DNA of 64,000 bases from Paramecium sonneborni. Its lineage: Eukaryota; Ciliophora; Oligohymenophorea; Peniculida; Parameciidae. Made by a program: the position numbers and the translations under genes. Of the stretch, positions 37,034-49,187 are shown piece by piece. The DNA is taken from NCBI GenBank assembly GCA_905182985.1, contig CAJJDN010000061.1, forward strand, positions 26,799-90,798, read 5' to 3'. A model generated the notes under the pieces. That model saw only the letters and a program-made list of their open reading frames with translations, did not search any database and was not told the origin of the DNA. Numbering within the stretch: the stretch's first letter is position 1; each line of letters starts with the position of its first letter.

Positions 37034-39124
37034 TCATAATAATTCAACATTAACATCTAATCCTTTATTTTTAATAATGTTTTCAATGGACTATCTAGCC
37101 AAAGGATGATAAAACCTAATGTTTTCATTATACCAGGTTTCGGCAGTTTTTCTATATATAGAAAAGATGAGATATACTTATCTAAGGCTTTGTAAATAGG
37201 ATTTATCATTTTCATTCTTCCTATTTTAGATACAAATGTTCTAATTTTTTTGAGATTAGTGAAATCGGTGGCATATTTTGTTTATATAGATAGAGTATAC
37301 CATCTAAAAAGTAATTCTGCATCTAAATTATTAGTAAGATTATAGGTAGAATCTAATTATTTCATGGTGACAGGATCTAGATTTTTCTTTAAGAGGGAAG
37401 ATAAAAACAATTATTTTTGATTTGATTAGAATTTATCAAAGATTTCATAACCTTAAGGTTATTCTCCAGGTCTAGATGAAGCCCAATCCTCTGCTAAATT
37501 AGTAGCTAAAAGGGAGGCATCATTAATAAATCCATATTTATAAGGAGGAGCATCTAATATGATAATTGAAAATAATTACCTGTATTATATATCCATTTTA
37601 TATAGACAGAATCAATTTATTATTTAATATATAGAAAGTCTTTCATAGAAAAATTAGATTATATCCATGCAATCATAAAATTGTAGAAATCATTTTCATC
37701 AACACTCTAATACTAATTTTATTGTAACCAAGCTTATAATAATAATTAGAATTTATCTTCTGATACTAATTTTTCTAAATAGAGTAACAATTGATATCCT
37801 CTTTCATATGGTATAGTCTAATTATAAATACTAATAATTTACACTAAAACTATCATCTGCATTATGATTTTCAGTAATAGGATGTAAACTTGCATAAGAC
37901 TTAATAACAGGATCATGATTAGAATTGAATTCTTTAATTAATGCATTCATTTCATCATTTCCAACTAAAGAATTAACATAAACTAAATCAATAGATTCAT
38001 AATGTTATAATAATCCTTTTCTTTCTAAGAAAACACAGAAGCCTTCATTAATCCACATATTAGACCAATTATTACAAGTAACAGTATTACCAAACCAAGA
38101 ATGTGCAATTTCATGAATAGCAACACTTATACCACTTTTATCTCCTACAATTATTGATGGATTAGCAAATGTTAATAATGGATTTTCCATTCCACCAAAT
38201 GGAAATGAAGCAGGTAATATAACTATTTTATAGAATCCCCATTTATAATCACCAATATAATCTTCTAAATATTTTACATATTTATCTAAATGTTCTAATT
38301 CCTTTTAATAAATTTCAATATTTTTAGCTTCTGATATTACTGATGTCCTATCACTAGTCTTTCTCTCTTATACTGTACCTGCAACTATTGCAATTAAATA
38401 AGAAGGAATCTTAATTTTTAATTCAAATTAAAATATATTAGCTATTCCATTCAAATTATATTATTCCATTAAAGAAAATTTAGTATTTTCTACAGGAAGT
38501 CCACTCATAAATACATTTATTTATTAATCCTAAGTTAATACACTTGCTGAATATGTAAATTTTATGCTTGGAGTATCCTATAGAGGAATCATTGATCTAC
38601 AATTATTAGCCTCACATTAAGAAAATAAATAAGGTGCCTCTATGTTATTTAATATACATTTCTACTTTTATCATCAGTCTACTCTATATTCATGAAACTT
38701 AATGCTCTAGCTTACTCTCCTATTTAGTACTTTATTCTTAATTTAAATATGTCTCCATATCTGAATGATTATCCTAACTCTATTATTAACTTATCTCCTT
38801 ATATTAAACTCTATTTTGGATCAGATTCTACATGCCAATCTAGCACTTTCCCAAAATTTGGATAATATGCATACTTTATATCCATCTAATAAATATCCAA
38901 ATGAACCTCATACTCTATAATTAATATACTTCTTTCAATTCTGCTGTTGTTACTCTAAATGTATATTCAGCTGATCCATCTATAATCTTTTAATTTAGAT
39001 TTAATAGCCATTCAATATGTAAATGTTACATCTATACTTCTCTGTAATTTGAAAATGTATTCTTATCTATATCTACTCCCATTACACAACCACATAGCAA
39101 TAATGTAATAATATAGAATTTCAT
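37034..39124 (-). CDS. M1 metallopeptidase, leukotriene A4 hydrolase type
   Basis: A 656-residue zinc aminopeptidase. It has the substrate-anchoring motif FGGMENP and the zinc site HEIAHSWFGN with the third ligand in WINEGF, in the HEXXH-x18-E spacing of family M1. CRSMIPLQDTPSIKFTY and the C-terminal helical domain (WYNENIRFYHPLAR) match LTA4 hydrolase rather than other M1 members. Unlike the cytosolic animal enzyme, the start gives a clear signal peptide (MKFYIITLLLCGCVMG), so it is probably lumenal or secreted. Introns of 23, 20, 25, 26 and 26 nt give one open frame. Reaction expected: removal of N-terminal residues from peptides; epoxide hydrolase activity cannot be judged here. Confidence 0.88.
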
Positions 39125-39481
39125 ATTCAATTTAATTTATTTATATCAATCAATTCAATTTCTATCTATCTATTTATTCATACTTTCTTTATCCCTTTAC
39201 TACTATCTCAACTAAACTTTCTCTCAATTACTCTCGTTTATACGTATATCTAATTCATATCTTTATTAACAAAATTGTGTACCTCTATTTAAGAATTTCT
39301 CAACGCTTATATCACAGTTTTGGACTTAAATAAATATCAATATTATCTGAAAAACTTCAATAAATTCTTTATAAAAACAATCTAAAAATTATTATTTAAT
39401 AATTTATTAAGCGAATAAACCGATTTCAAATTGCCAATATTTTAACTATTACTGTTGTGTGTATTTATTTTAAATTAATTA

Positions 39482-40258
39482 ATGCTAAATACATTTTATG
39501 TACAATAACCATTCTTCTATCCTTTTGGATACCAATATTTGATACCAGTTGCACTAAATAATAATTAGATTATTAATCCTACAATTTAGGTTATGCAAAA
39601 TCTTTATTAAACAAATAATATATCATCCACTTAGAACTTAACATCAGAACAACAAAAACAAAAAACCATCTCTGAAACCGAAAGCGAATTAGATTCTGAT
39701 AGTAACAATGAAGAAATGAGACACACTTCTACATATTCTAAATCAAATTAGCTTAAAAAAAGTAAAAAAATTTAGAAAGCAAACTTTTTGGTTAAATCGA
39801 CTAATATCTAGAAGAATTATGCTAAAGCTATAGTATGTTATGCTTGTCGTTAACGTTCGATAGTATTTAAGAGATTAGGAGATGATCGTGGATAGGAATT
39901 TCTAAAATTAATGAATTGTCTCAAAAATAAGCTGAGGAATATTGGACACATTACAAGATTTACTCATTTTGAAGATTTTATATAATTATTTAGAATTTTA
40001 GGGTATGTTAAGTTTAAATAATTTTAGAAACAATTTCATGAAAAAAGACTCAGTTAGTTATATATACAATTCCAAGATTTAATAAAAGAGTTGTCATTTG
40101 TCAAACATGGCCTTTATTAGAAACTCTCTATTAAAATATTGATATCTCTAAATGAATTTCAATAGTATTTTATTAATATTTAATTAAATAATGAATAGAA
40201 TTAATACAAGTATGTTTGGGTATATTAATAAGTATTATATAAATATAAATAAAATATA
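39482..40258 (+). CDS. hypothetical protein, 3' end ambiguous with Kelch gene
   Basis: A long frame from ATG with a hydrophobic-aromatic start (MLNTFYVQQPFFYPFGYQYL), an acidic Ser/Glu patch (ESELDSDSNNEE), then a basic, probably helical region containing CYACRQRSIVFKRLGDD. No family recognised. There is no TGA before the ATG of the Kelch gene, and the two are in the same phase. Either a short intron near 40211-40233 leads to a TGA just inside the next gene, or both are one longer gene. The end given is therefore arbitrary. It is transcribed divergently from the peptidase gene across 357 bases. Confidence 0.55.
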
Positions 40259-41812
40259 ATGAATTCGGATGAAGTAAAAAGTCAGATATAAGATTTAATG
40301 GCTAAGTTGAGATAATTGAAAGAGAAGATTTCAAACTTAGATATTCCTGAATTAGGAAATCAAGCAAGTTATAATAAAAATACAGATATGATTGAAAATT
40401 CAAAATAACAGCTGCATCACATAATTACTTAATATTTTAAAGATATTTAAAATATATACATTTACTTGAGTCGATTTTATCCGACGACAGCATTGAAATG
40501 TAAGAGTTATTGTATATATAGAAAGAATATATGAAGTAGGAAATAGAGAGTATCTTCGCCTAATTATCAGAATACAAGAAGAAAATGAATGATAAATAAT
40601 TTTCTTAGATAGATTATGAAGAATTTTAGGCAGCAAATTATTCTGCAAAGAAGGAGGATATCTTATAGGAATGTATGTAAATTTAAAGTGAAAGTTATCC
40701 AAATCATACAAGTGAATGTATGCCAAATATAAAAATTCAAAATAGAATAACAGAAAGTTTATATTTTGGTTTAAATTAATATGCTTCAGTATATTGGCCA
40801 AGTAAGAAAGGATAGACGGCAAGTTTTTTGATAAATAAAGGAAATTATTTTATAGAAAGTTAAATGTAAATAAGTTAATAATTTTCAGATGCATACCATA
40901 TGCTTAAGATAATAAATTATATGGATATGATTATTCTTCATAAAAGATTTATGAGACATAATTAAATGAATAGATTGCAGATCATAGTTCAATGTTAAAT
41001 TTGCCAAATGGTAATTTATTCATAAGTGGAGGAGTAAATGCATAAGGTTAGATATTAGGAGAATGCAAATTGATTGATATATCAAAGGGAAGTATTTAAA
41101 AGATACCTGAGATGTTGGTTAAAAGAGTGGGACATACATTGGTATATATATAACCAAATACATTTTGGTCAGAAGCACCAAAAGGTTATATTTATGCAAT
41201 AGGAGGAAGAACACACAATAATTTTAGAACTAGATTATGTGAGAGATTCAATCTAGAAACGTAATAATGGGAAGAAATAGAAAAATTAAATGAAGCTAGA
41301 TCAAGATCAGCATGTGCTTATTGTGAAGAAATGCATAGTATATTTGTCTTTTTTGGAACTTCAAGTTAATAACTTAATGTTGTTAGTGCTGAAAGATACG
41401 ATTTATTATCAAAAAAGTGGGAAAGATTAATTATTAATAATCAATTAGAAGGATTTGATGTAAGTTGGGGAAATGCTATCTGTATTAATGAAGATTAAAT
41501 ATTAATATTTGGAGGACTTAAAGATAGTTAATATTTTGAAAACAATCTTTATTTTAGTAAGAAGATATTAGTTTATAATATCTAAAATGAAAGGTATATT
41601 ATATTTGATAATAATTAAAAAGTATTACAGTAAATGATAGTCAATTACCTGTAGATTTATTACCTTTGACTTCAGTTATCCATTAAAATAAAGTATATAC
41701 TGTTGGTAAGTATATGAGTTGTGTTCAATTACCTCCTTATTAAAGTTTAGGAGAAGGAGCATTTCTAGTAGAAATTGGGGAAGTCAATTCTATCTGTTGC
41801 TTTTTTGGATGA
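40259..41812 (+). CDS. Kelch-repeat protein
   Basis: About 485 residues: an N-terminal coiled-coil region (EYMKQEIESIFAQLSEYKKK) and a C-terminal half with Kelch-like repeats showing paired glycines before strands (NLFISGGVNAQGQ, GYIYAIGGRTHN, ILIFGGLKDSQ) and downstream Trp/Arg positions. Such propellers usually mediate protein binding, often to actin or as adaptor substrates. Introns of 23 nt (near 40866) and 29 nt (41594-41622) are clear. A frame change near 40390-40545 needs a further removal of length 2 modulo 3: 44 nt from GTTATA or 26 nt from GTAAGA; neither is certain. The upstream hypothetical frame runs into this gene in phase. Confidence 0.72.
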
Positions 41813-41854
41813 TCATAAATAATATATATATATATATAATATTAATTATAGATT

Positions 41855-43154
41855 ATGCACGAATAATACGAGTTATATTATACAACTTACAATCAAGAGA
41901 GAGATAGAATTAGGGTAATGATAGAGTTTTTATTATTTTAGAAATTTTACACCAGTCTAAAATCTGAAGAATCTAATAGATTGTTAAAGAGTTAATCTCT
42001 TAATCAATCATTGAAGAAAGCTGAAGGATACAAAAATGATAAAAAGATGTAGATCAAATAAAAAGCACATAAATTCAATATTAAAGCTAAAATCATTTAA
42101 AGAAAAAATAATTAAATGTAGGAGCATCAATTTCTAGGAATTATTAAATAAAAAAATGAATTAGTCAAAAAAGAGATTGAGCTGTAAGATATAATCTTTA
42201 TATAGAGAACATCGTCTTAATATATTGAATGCAGAATAAACTGAATAGATTAGACAAAATCAAATCTATAAATCTATGAAACATAAAATCTATTTAGAAA
42301 GAGTAGAACAACATTAATTAGTAATCTATTCATTATATTCTAGAAAATTGAGTAAGAACATTAACAATTACTAGAATAAATGAATAATAAATTCTAAAAA
42401 GTTGAAGAATATATTCAAATCTCTCGAGAATCTTAAAAATAAAAATTTAGAAGTCTTAGTTAAAAATATCTGACTTATAAATAAAAGGCTGAAAATCTTA
42501 TACTAGAAAAAACTGAAAACACGTTTCAAGAAGCTTTAGATAACATGTCTAAAAGAGAATAAGTTTATGTATATATTTAATCTAATCTAAAGGAAAAATA
42601 TCTGGAAAATAAAGAAAAAGAAAGAAAAAAAATTGTTAAAAGAAACAAACTAGAATTAGTTAAGTTTAAACGCAATAAAAAAAAACAAGAATCTAGAGAA
42701 AAATCTTAGAAGAAAATTTAAGAAGAGGAAAGACAAAAAAGAATACATAATAAATCTACATCTATACCCAAAATCATAATCACTGAACATGATGATTAGG
42801 GTAATAATAATGTAGAAGTCGAAGTTTATGAAGTACCATATTCTGAAGAATAAACTCAGACATATGACGAGAAGAAAACTTCTTCAAAAAAGAATTTGAA
42901 AGAAGAATAATCCATGTGTACAAATATTAATGAATCATCAATGTAAGTGACTCTTCCTGAAACAAAAAATATAGAATCTCCAAATTATAAGAAACCTAGA
43001 CGAAAATCAGAAAAAGAAAGATAATATTAAATTTTGATGTATTAGTTTTATATAATGTTTTAGGAAATTAAGGTTGAATCTCAAACAAGAAAGAGAAAAG
43101 TTAGACAGAGAATTAAACTCATTTTTTATTAGTCAACCTATACACACAAATTGA
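41855..43154 (+). CDS. Lys/Glu-rich coiled-coil protein
   Basis: A 390-residue, strongly charged coiled-coil protein, rich in Lys, Glu and Gln, with a less charged acidic stretch (TEHDDQGNNNVEVEVYEVPY) in the last third. Five introns of 27, 22, 23, 30 and 25 nt give one frame; the fourth starts GTTTAT and the fifth restores a heptad pattern (QEREKLDRELNSF) that is lost if it is retained. It begins only 42 bases after the Kelch gene stop. No family recognised; cytoskeletal role possible by composition only. Confidence 0.68.
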
Positions 43155-43216
43155 TATTAATAAATACTTATGTGATTATTTAGATAAATTCTTTTTTGGA
43201 TATTTCTCATCGGTTT

Positions 43217-44164
43217 ATGAATAAATTTGAATTAGCTCTCCAAACTCAGCAAGAATTATTAAACTACATTCTATCAACCTAATGGAAGGATGATTTAGAT
43301 AAATAAGAATTAGAAGTAATATTTTAGAAAGTTTAAGTATAATAATAATCCTATTAGAATACTTGCAATATTAAATTGGATATTGACTAATTCTTTTCCA
43401 AAGAGAAATAAGAATAGTTAAAATCATATTTATATGAAAAATAATAACAAGTAAATATGGACACAATTATTTCAGATTAGAAGAATAAATAAAAGTTTAC
43501 AGGAAACTTTAAATAAGTCACCATAAGTGTAATAATCTCCAACATGTGTAATAGCCTAATTACCTCCAAGATTCAAAAATAACAAAGTGTCTTACTTCTA
43601 ATAGATGTAATTATAGCAATTTAAGAATTTAGTCATTATTTCAAAACTAATCTGATTGAATTGAAGAGTTGCCATTAAAAATTAAGCTAAGAGATAGAAT
43701 TAAAATAATCTAGAGAAGCAATATAAAAATAAATTAACTTATTACAAATAGCGGAAAATTTTAAATTTGAACTAAATTGTTTAGAAAGTGAATTGATGTA
43801 AAATAGACTTTAATTAAATGAATAATTTGAGGTCATCAGAAAATAAATAGAAATTACTATTGAGGATGACTTGCTCCAAAATTTAGTGAGTTATTGCACA
43901 GCAATTTCAAAAGCAAATATAATATTAAAGAAGCAACTAATTATAATAAAACAAATATATTCATTTGATACAAAAGATTTGTAAATACAATAAATTTATT
44001 TTAGTTATTTGTAGATGATGGATATAGATAAAGAAAATAAACAAACTAGTTATTCTTAAGATACTGATGTTACAAGTTAATAATCACCATAAAAAAATAG
44101 CGATTAAAATAAAATAATCAACAAAAATATTAGAAATCAAGAATGTTTGTGTTCAATATTTTGA
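43217..44164 (+). CDS. coiled-coil protein
   Basis: About 287 residues, mostly coiled coil (for example LNCLESELMQNRLQLNEQF), with a Ser/Pro/Gln linker (SPQVQQSPTCVIAQLPPRF) in the middle and an Asp/Lys/Asn-rich C-terminus. Introns of 25, 35 and 24 nt are proposed; without the 25-nt one the frame stays open but loses protein-like character, so the exon structure is less certain than for neighbours. It lies 62 bases downstream of the preceding coiled-coil gene on the same strand. Confidence 0.58.
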
Positions 44165-44238
44165 TGAGATTTAAAAATGTGTATTATAAAAAATAGAAAA
44201 TTAGATGATCTTTTTTTAATGTGTAATTTTAATAAAAA

Positions 44239-46683
44239 ATGTTAAATCAAAAAAAATGTATAATGGCAAATCTTATACATTGCATGATAATCTCATATTC
44301 AATATATTTCTATTTGAAAAGTTCCAGCATACTGAATACAATAACTTTGATAATTACAACATCTATTACAATGGTATATTTAATACTTCAAATTTTATTT
44401 AATAAGTTCGTGTGTTAAGGAACTATCATTTGTCTTCAATTGGATTTAGTTTGTTTAATATTGATGAATGTTTCAAATTTATCAAGGATACCTATACCAT
44501 AACTAATAATTTCACAACTTTTAACAAAAGACTTATTTCTTGAATTAAAGCAAAGTAAAACATTTCCTGTGATTATCATTCAATTAATGGTATCACTCTT
44601 TTTGATTATATATTCCTACTCATAAATTGAATATGATATAGAACACCCTTAACTTTTAATAAGCTTTTTCTTTTCATTATATTATTTTACCATATCACTT
44701 AAATCTTAATAATCTTAAGCTAGTCTATTATTTACAGAAATAAGCAATGCAAATAAATAAGATAATGTTAAATTTAATAAGAATACATCCTAATTTGACT
44801 TAGATTAAAATATTAACTCAGCGTGTCTAAGAGAAGCTACACTCTATGATTAATCTATTATTGATACAACTTATCATGGTTTGTAATACTTAAATGAAGG
44901 TTTAATCATTTTAGGAACTGAATCAGAAAATCCTCATTTTCCATATTCACTTAAATATACTAATTAAGCAACTAAAGTTATTTTCGCAAAAGAAACTGAA
45001 TCTGAAATTATGCATTTTTTAGAAAATCTCATTATTTTCACAGGAAATGATTATACTGATGGATTATTTCATTTATCATAGTTTCAGAGAAGATTTTCTT
45101 ATTATAGTATGAAATAGAGTGAAGTTAAAGATCAATTTACATCATAAAATAAAAATTCAATCCAAGATTCTTAATTTGATTAATTACATAAATATCAATT
45201 CAAATAAGCATTAGAAATGTTATTTAAACCTTCTAATTAAGAATTTTTGGTTGTTTAAGCTAATTTGCATTAAAAATCTTCAACAACAACTAATTAATTA
45301 CTTTAGACATCATCAACTATGATTAATTCTGAAAATTATTAATTAGTTGAATTAACTTTGACATTAAATAAGAATAAAAATATTATTATAATTTGTAGAG
45401 ATGTTACTCATAGATAAAAAATAAGATATTTAAGAGAATATGATAAATAAAAATCTAAAATGTTAGCATTTGTTAGTCATGAATATAGATCACCTTTAAA
45501 TTGTATAATATAGATTTTAGAATGTGTTATGAATGATCAAGCAATTTAAGATAATTCAGATTTAATAGAATAATTATAAGTAGCATCAGATAATTCAAAT
45601 TACATTCTTAATTTATCTAATGATTTATTAGATTTAGCCTAAATTAAAAATGGAAAATTTAGAATTGATAAGGTACCTTTTAATTTAGAAACATTGATTT
45701 AAGAATGTATGAAAATGTTTGAATTAAAGGCTAAAATGAAAAAAGTAGAATTTATATTTAATCTTGGTTCTCAAATACCAAAGATAGTATTTTCTGATAG
45801 AAGTAGAATCAAATAAATAATTATTAATTTATTAAGTAATGCATTTAAATTTACTTAAAATGGGTAGATATCAATCAATGTTTAAAAGATTAATTCTAAT
45901 ATGTTGAGAATAGGAGTTATGGATGAAGGTATTGGAATTTCAGATGAAGATTAAATGAAATTATTTAAAGCATTCTCAAAAGTTAATTCAGAAGAAAGCA
46001 AAAAATTAAATTAATAAGGTGTAGGTTTAGGTTTAGTAATAAGTAACCAAATAGCTTAAACAATAGGTTCTACTGGATTGTAACTTGAATCAAGCAATAA
46101 GTAGGATAATCATTATTCAAATTTTTATTTTGATTTACCTTTAGAATAACCACTTAGAAAGAAAGTATCTAGTTTTAAAATTCCAGAAATTTCACTTCAA
46201 GTTTAAGAGGTAGAGGAAATAGCAAGTTTTAAATATATACATTCTCATATTAAGGAGGATTCATCAACTTCATAAATGTGTTCACATTATTTAATTGTAG
46301 ACGATGATTGTTTTAATATTTTTGCTATGAGAGGATTATTTTAATAATTAATAAAGAACAAAAAATATTTATTTTAGAATGATTTTGATGTTGATTCAGC
46401 TTTATCAGGATAGGAAAGTATTGATAAAATAAAAAATAAAAAATGTAGTAATTCCTGTTAAGGATATAAAATAGTATTTATGGATATAGAAATGCCTTTT
46501 ATGAATGGTTAAGAAACTACAGAAAAGATTCTTAGCATTTATCCAAATTAAATAATTGTTGGATGTAGTGGACATTCAGACCAATAAGAATATGAAAAAT
46601 CAATTAGTTGTGGAATGTCTGATTTTTTAGTTAAACCAATAAATGAAACTTAATTAATTTAAGTACTTAAAAAGTTTACTTGA
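44239..46683 (+). CDS. hybrid sensor histidine kinase with receiver domain
   Basis: An intronless 814-residue protein. The N-terminal 170 residues have four or five hydrophobic segments, so it is membrane-bound. A linker follows, then the phospho-acceptor helix FVSHEYRSPLN with His414. The ATP-binding domain has its N box (NLLSNAFKFT), G1 box (MDEGIGIS) and G2 box (GVGLGLVISNQ, about residue 593). The C-terminal receiver domain has the acidic pair Asp688-Asp689, phospho-acceptor Asp749 in VFMDIEMPFMNG and Lys799 in LVKPIN. All catalytic residues are intact. A phosphorelay output would need a separate Hpt protein. Start chosen as the most upstream in-frame ATG; 44262 and 44284 are alternatives. 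Confidence 0.92.
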
Positions 46684-46782
46684 ATTAGAAATATGAAATT
46701 TATATATTTTTTTAATAATTCATTTATTATACTATCACAAATTTTAACTTTTAAAATTTATTCTATTATAAAATTAACAATC

Positions 46783-47298
46783 TTGAATATACTATCTTGT
46801 AAATATCATGAGAGTAAACAAGCTTTATTTATAGTTTGGAATCATAATTATATGATGTTTATTTGCGAAGAATGTATGAATAGTAATTTAATTGATGTAA
46901 GTACAAAAAATAATTTATTGGAAAAAATTATCAATTGAAAAAGCAATCAAAGAACCTGATTATTTTTTTCATAATTTAAATTGAATGAAATAAATAAAAC
47001 TAGAATGAATGCTTTGTAAAAGAATTCTTTAGAAGAAATGAAACATTTAGTAGACATATACAAGAAATTTAATGAATTTTAGACAATAGTTGTAATAAAA
47101 GGAAGGATAGATCAATTAAATAAGATAATGGAAAAAGATGGAGCAAATTAAATAATAAAGAATGCAAATATATTTTATAAAAATGGAATTGCAATAAGAG
47201 GATTAAAATTTTTTAGTTATGGTTCAAATGATGCTTATTAAATATTAGCAGATATATATTTTAGAAAGATGATTATTTAAACAAGTTTAGAGGATTGA
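46783..47298 (+). pseudogene. truncated TLDc-family paralogue (finger and coil only)
   Basis: The first part translates to a CHCC finger (LSCKYHESK...CEECM) homologous to the starts of the three TLDc genes in this window. The family's initiating ATG is TTG here (46783-46785). After the finger a frame change leads into IEKAIKEPDYFF, matching KALKEPDYF in the intact genes, then a second frame change into a coil (LNEINKTRMNALQKN) that ends at TGA. The TLDc domain is absent altogether. Lost start, two frame breaks and missing domain mark it as a pseudogene, although a short spliced protein using another start cannot be fully excluded. Confidence 0.7.
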
Positions 47299-47358
47299 TG
47301 ATAAGTGCTTAATTATTTTTGAATTTGATTTGATTATTTATTTTTGATTATATTTTGA

Positions 47359-49067
47359 TCAAATATCTTATTCATTATTTAAGAATGATGGTTATCCAGT
47401 TCCAGCTAATAATCTTTACCATGAAATATTTGATGGCTAAGAATATATAAATATAATTACTGTAATTCTATTGGCATAATCTCCTGAATTCATTTCATTC
47501 AATGGAATCATACAAGTTTTATTACTGACATGACCAACAGCAAAACCAGTAAAACCAGCCATAGAAGCATGAATAGAATTTTAAGCTAATTAACTACATA
47601 ATTTAGAATCTAATGAATTAGCTTTACCAGCTCTAACCATATATTATGGATCAATATATTTGACTTCAGCATTCAAACCTTTTTCTCTGGTGAATTCTAG
47701 TATAGCATTTTTTAAAAATTATCCAATATCACCTTATTTAACATTTCCTGAAGCATCTCTACCTTTATCATTAATTTTGCAATCTCTTAAAGAAGATGCA
47801 GCACCTTCAGCTACTACTATTATACATGTTCCTTTATGTTATAATCTTTAATAAACATATTATAATAATCCCTTTTCTCCAAGAAGATCAAATTCAAATT
47901 CAGGAACTAAACATATATTTACACTTCTAAATGCTAATGAAGCATTCAATGCTAAAAATCCAGTATGTGCTCCCCATAATCTAACTATTCCAACTGAATA
48001 TCTTTTTGAATGTGTTTCTTAATATGCTGCTTTTAAAGGATTTTAAGCTTCCTTTAATTTAATATATATTTTACTTCTATTGCTGTTTCAAATCCAAAAG
48101 ATTTATCAATTATAGGAATTTCATTTTCTATACTTTTTGGTATTACTACAATACTAATTTTAAGATTTCTTTCTTTTATAATTGTATGTAAGTATTCAGC
48201 ACTCTTCATACAACCCAATCCACCAATTAAATATAATTAATTTATTCCTTGTTTAGCTAATTCATCAACTATCATTTCACCATCAAATTTTGATCTAGCT
48301 GTTCCCAAAAAACAACCACCTTAATGATGAATAGTTTTAACCAATTTTGGATCTAATTTTATCCAATCATTATTATAAATTCCATTATATCCATATTTAG
48401 CACCATAAATATTTTATACTTTGTAATTGTAAAACAAACACATTGTTAATTCTCTAATTATTACATTTAATCCTGGTAATAATCCACCTACTACTACTAT
48501 TCCTGCTTTTACTTCATCTGGACTAAATAATAAATGCTTTCTTGGACCAGATCTTAACCATCTCTTTGTTCTTGATAATAAATCATTTGGTCCAAAATTA
48601 GGGTGTTCTAAATTAATATCATAAATATTACAAAGAATATAGCAATCATGATTTACAAAAGCAGTTTCAGGCAAAAATCCTTCACCACCAAACACACTTC
48701 GATAATTTGAGTTACCAAGCATAGGATTTACATTCAAAGGTAATACTTATAGTTTTAAATCATAAGCAAGATTAGAAACTCTTTCAATCTCACAGGTAAT
48801 ATCTTCTAAATTTTTTAATTCTTTGACTAATTCATTTTCATTAGCATTTTTTGCCATCAACTTATTGATATTTTGTTTTTTAGTTGGTTTTTTGGGAGAT
48901 TATGGAGCAGATGCTGCAGCTGACATACTTTCTTCAAAAACATGTCTAGTAGTATCTGTAGAAGCTTTTCTTAAGGCATTAAAAGCAGCAGCTCCAATTG
49001 TACCCAAAGCTAATGAGGCAAGTAAATAGAATGGATTGATGGTTTGGGTAAGATTTTTTGATTCCAT
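47359..49067 (-). CDS. phosphofructokinase-like protein with altered catalytic motifs
   Basis: A 553-residue protein related to plant-type 6-phosphofructokinases: SGPRKHLLFSPDEVKAGIVV, VVGGLLPGLN (nucleotide loop), IDKSFGFETA and PEFEFDLLGEKGLL are all recognisable in order. Three motifs that normally carry catalytic or phosphate-binding residues are changed: GGDG is GGLG, TIDND is SIENE, and MGR is WGA. It may therefore have lost or changed activity and act as a regulatory subunit. The N-terminal extension contains a hydrophobic helix (PFYLLASLALGTIGAAAF), unusual for this soluble enzyme. Introns of 24 nt (47437-47460) and 23 nt (48052-48074). A hydrophobic frame lies directly upstream in phase, separated by one TGA. 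Confidence 0.85.
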
Positions 49068-49187
49068 TAATAAATATATTATGTAGTCAATTTCATCTGA
49101 AGTACTAAAAGCAGGAGTAACGAAATCAAATATTCGTTCTAATGTAACAGCAAAGAGGTTAAATTGAGTATATATTAATAGACCAAA

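Noticed and set aside
40400..40822. 140-codon minus-strand frame
   Set aside because: Antisense to the coiled-coil start of the Kelch gene and lacking any recognisable domain.
48823..49029. Plus-strand frame with Ala-rich peptide
   Set aside because: Antisense to the N-terminal extension of the PFK-like gene.
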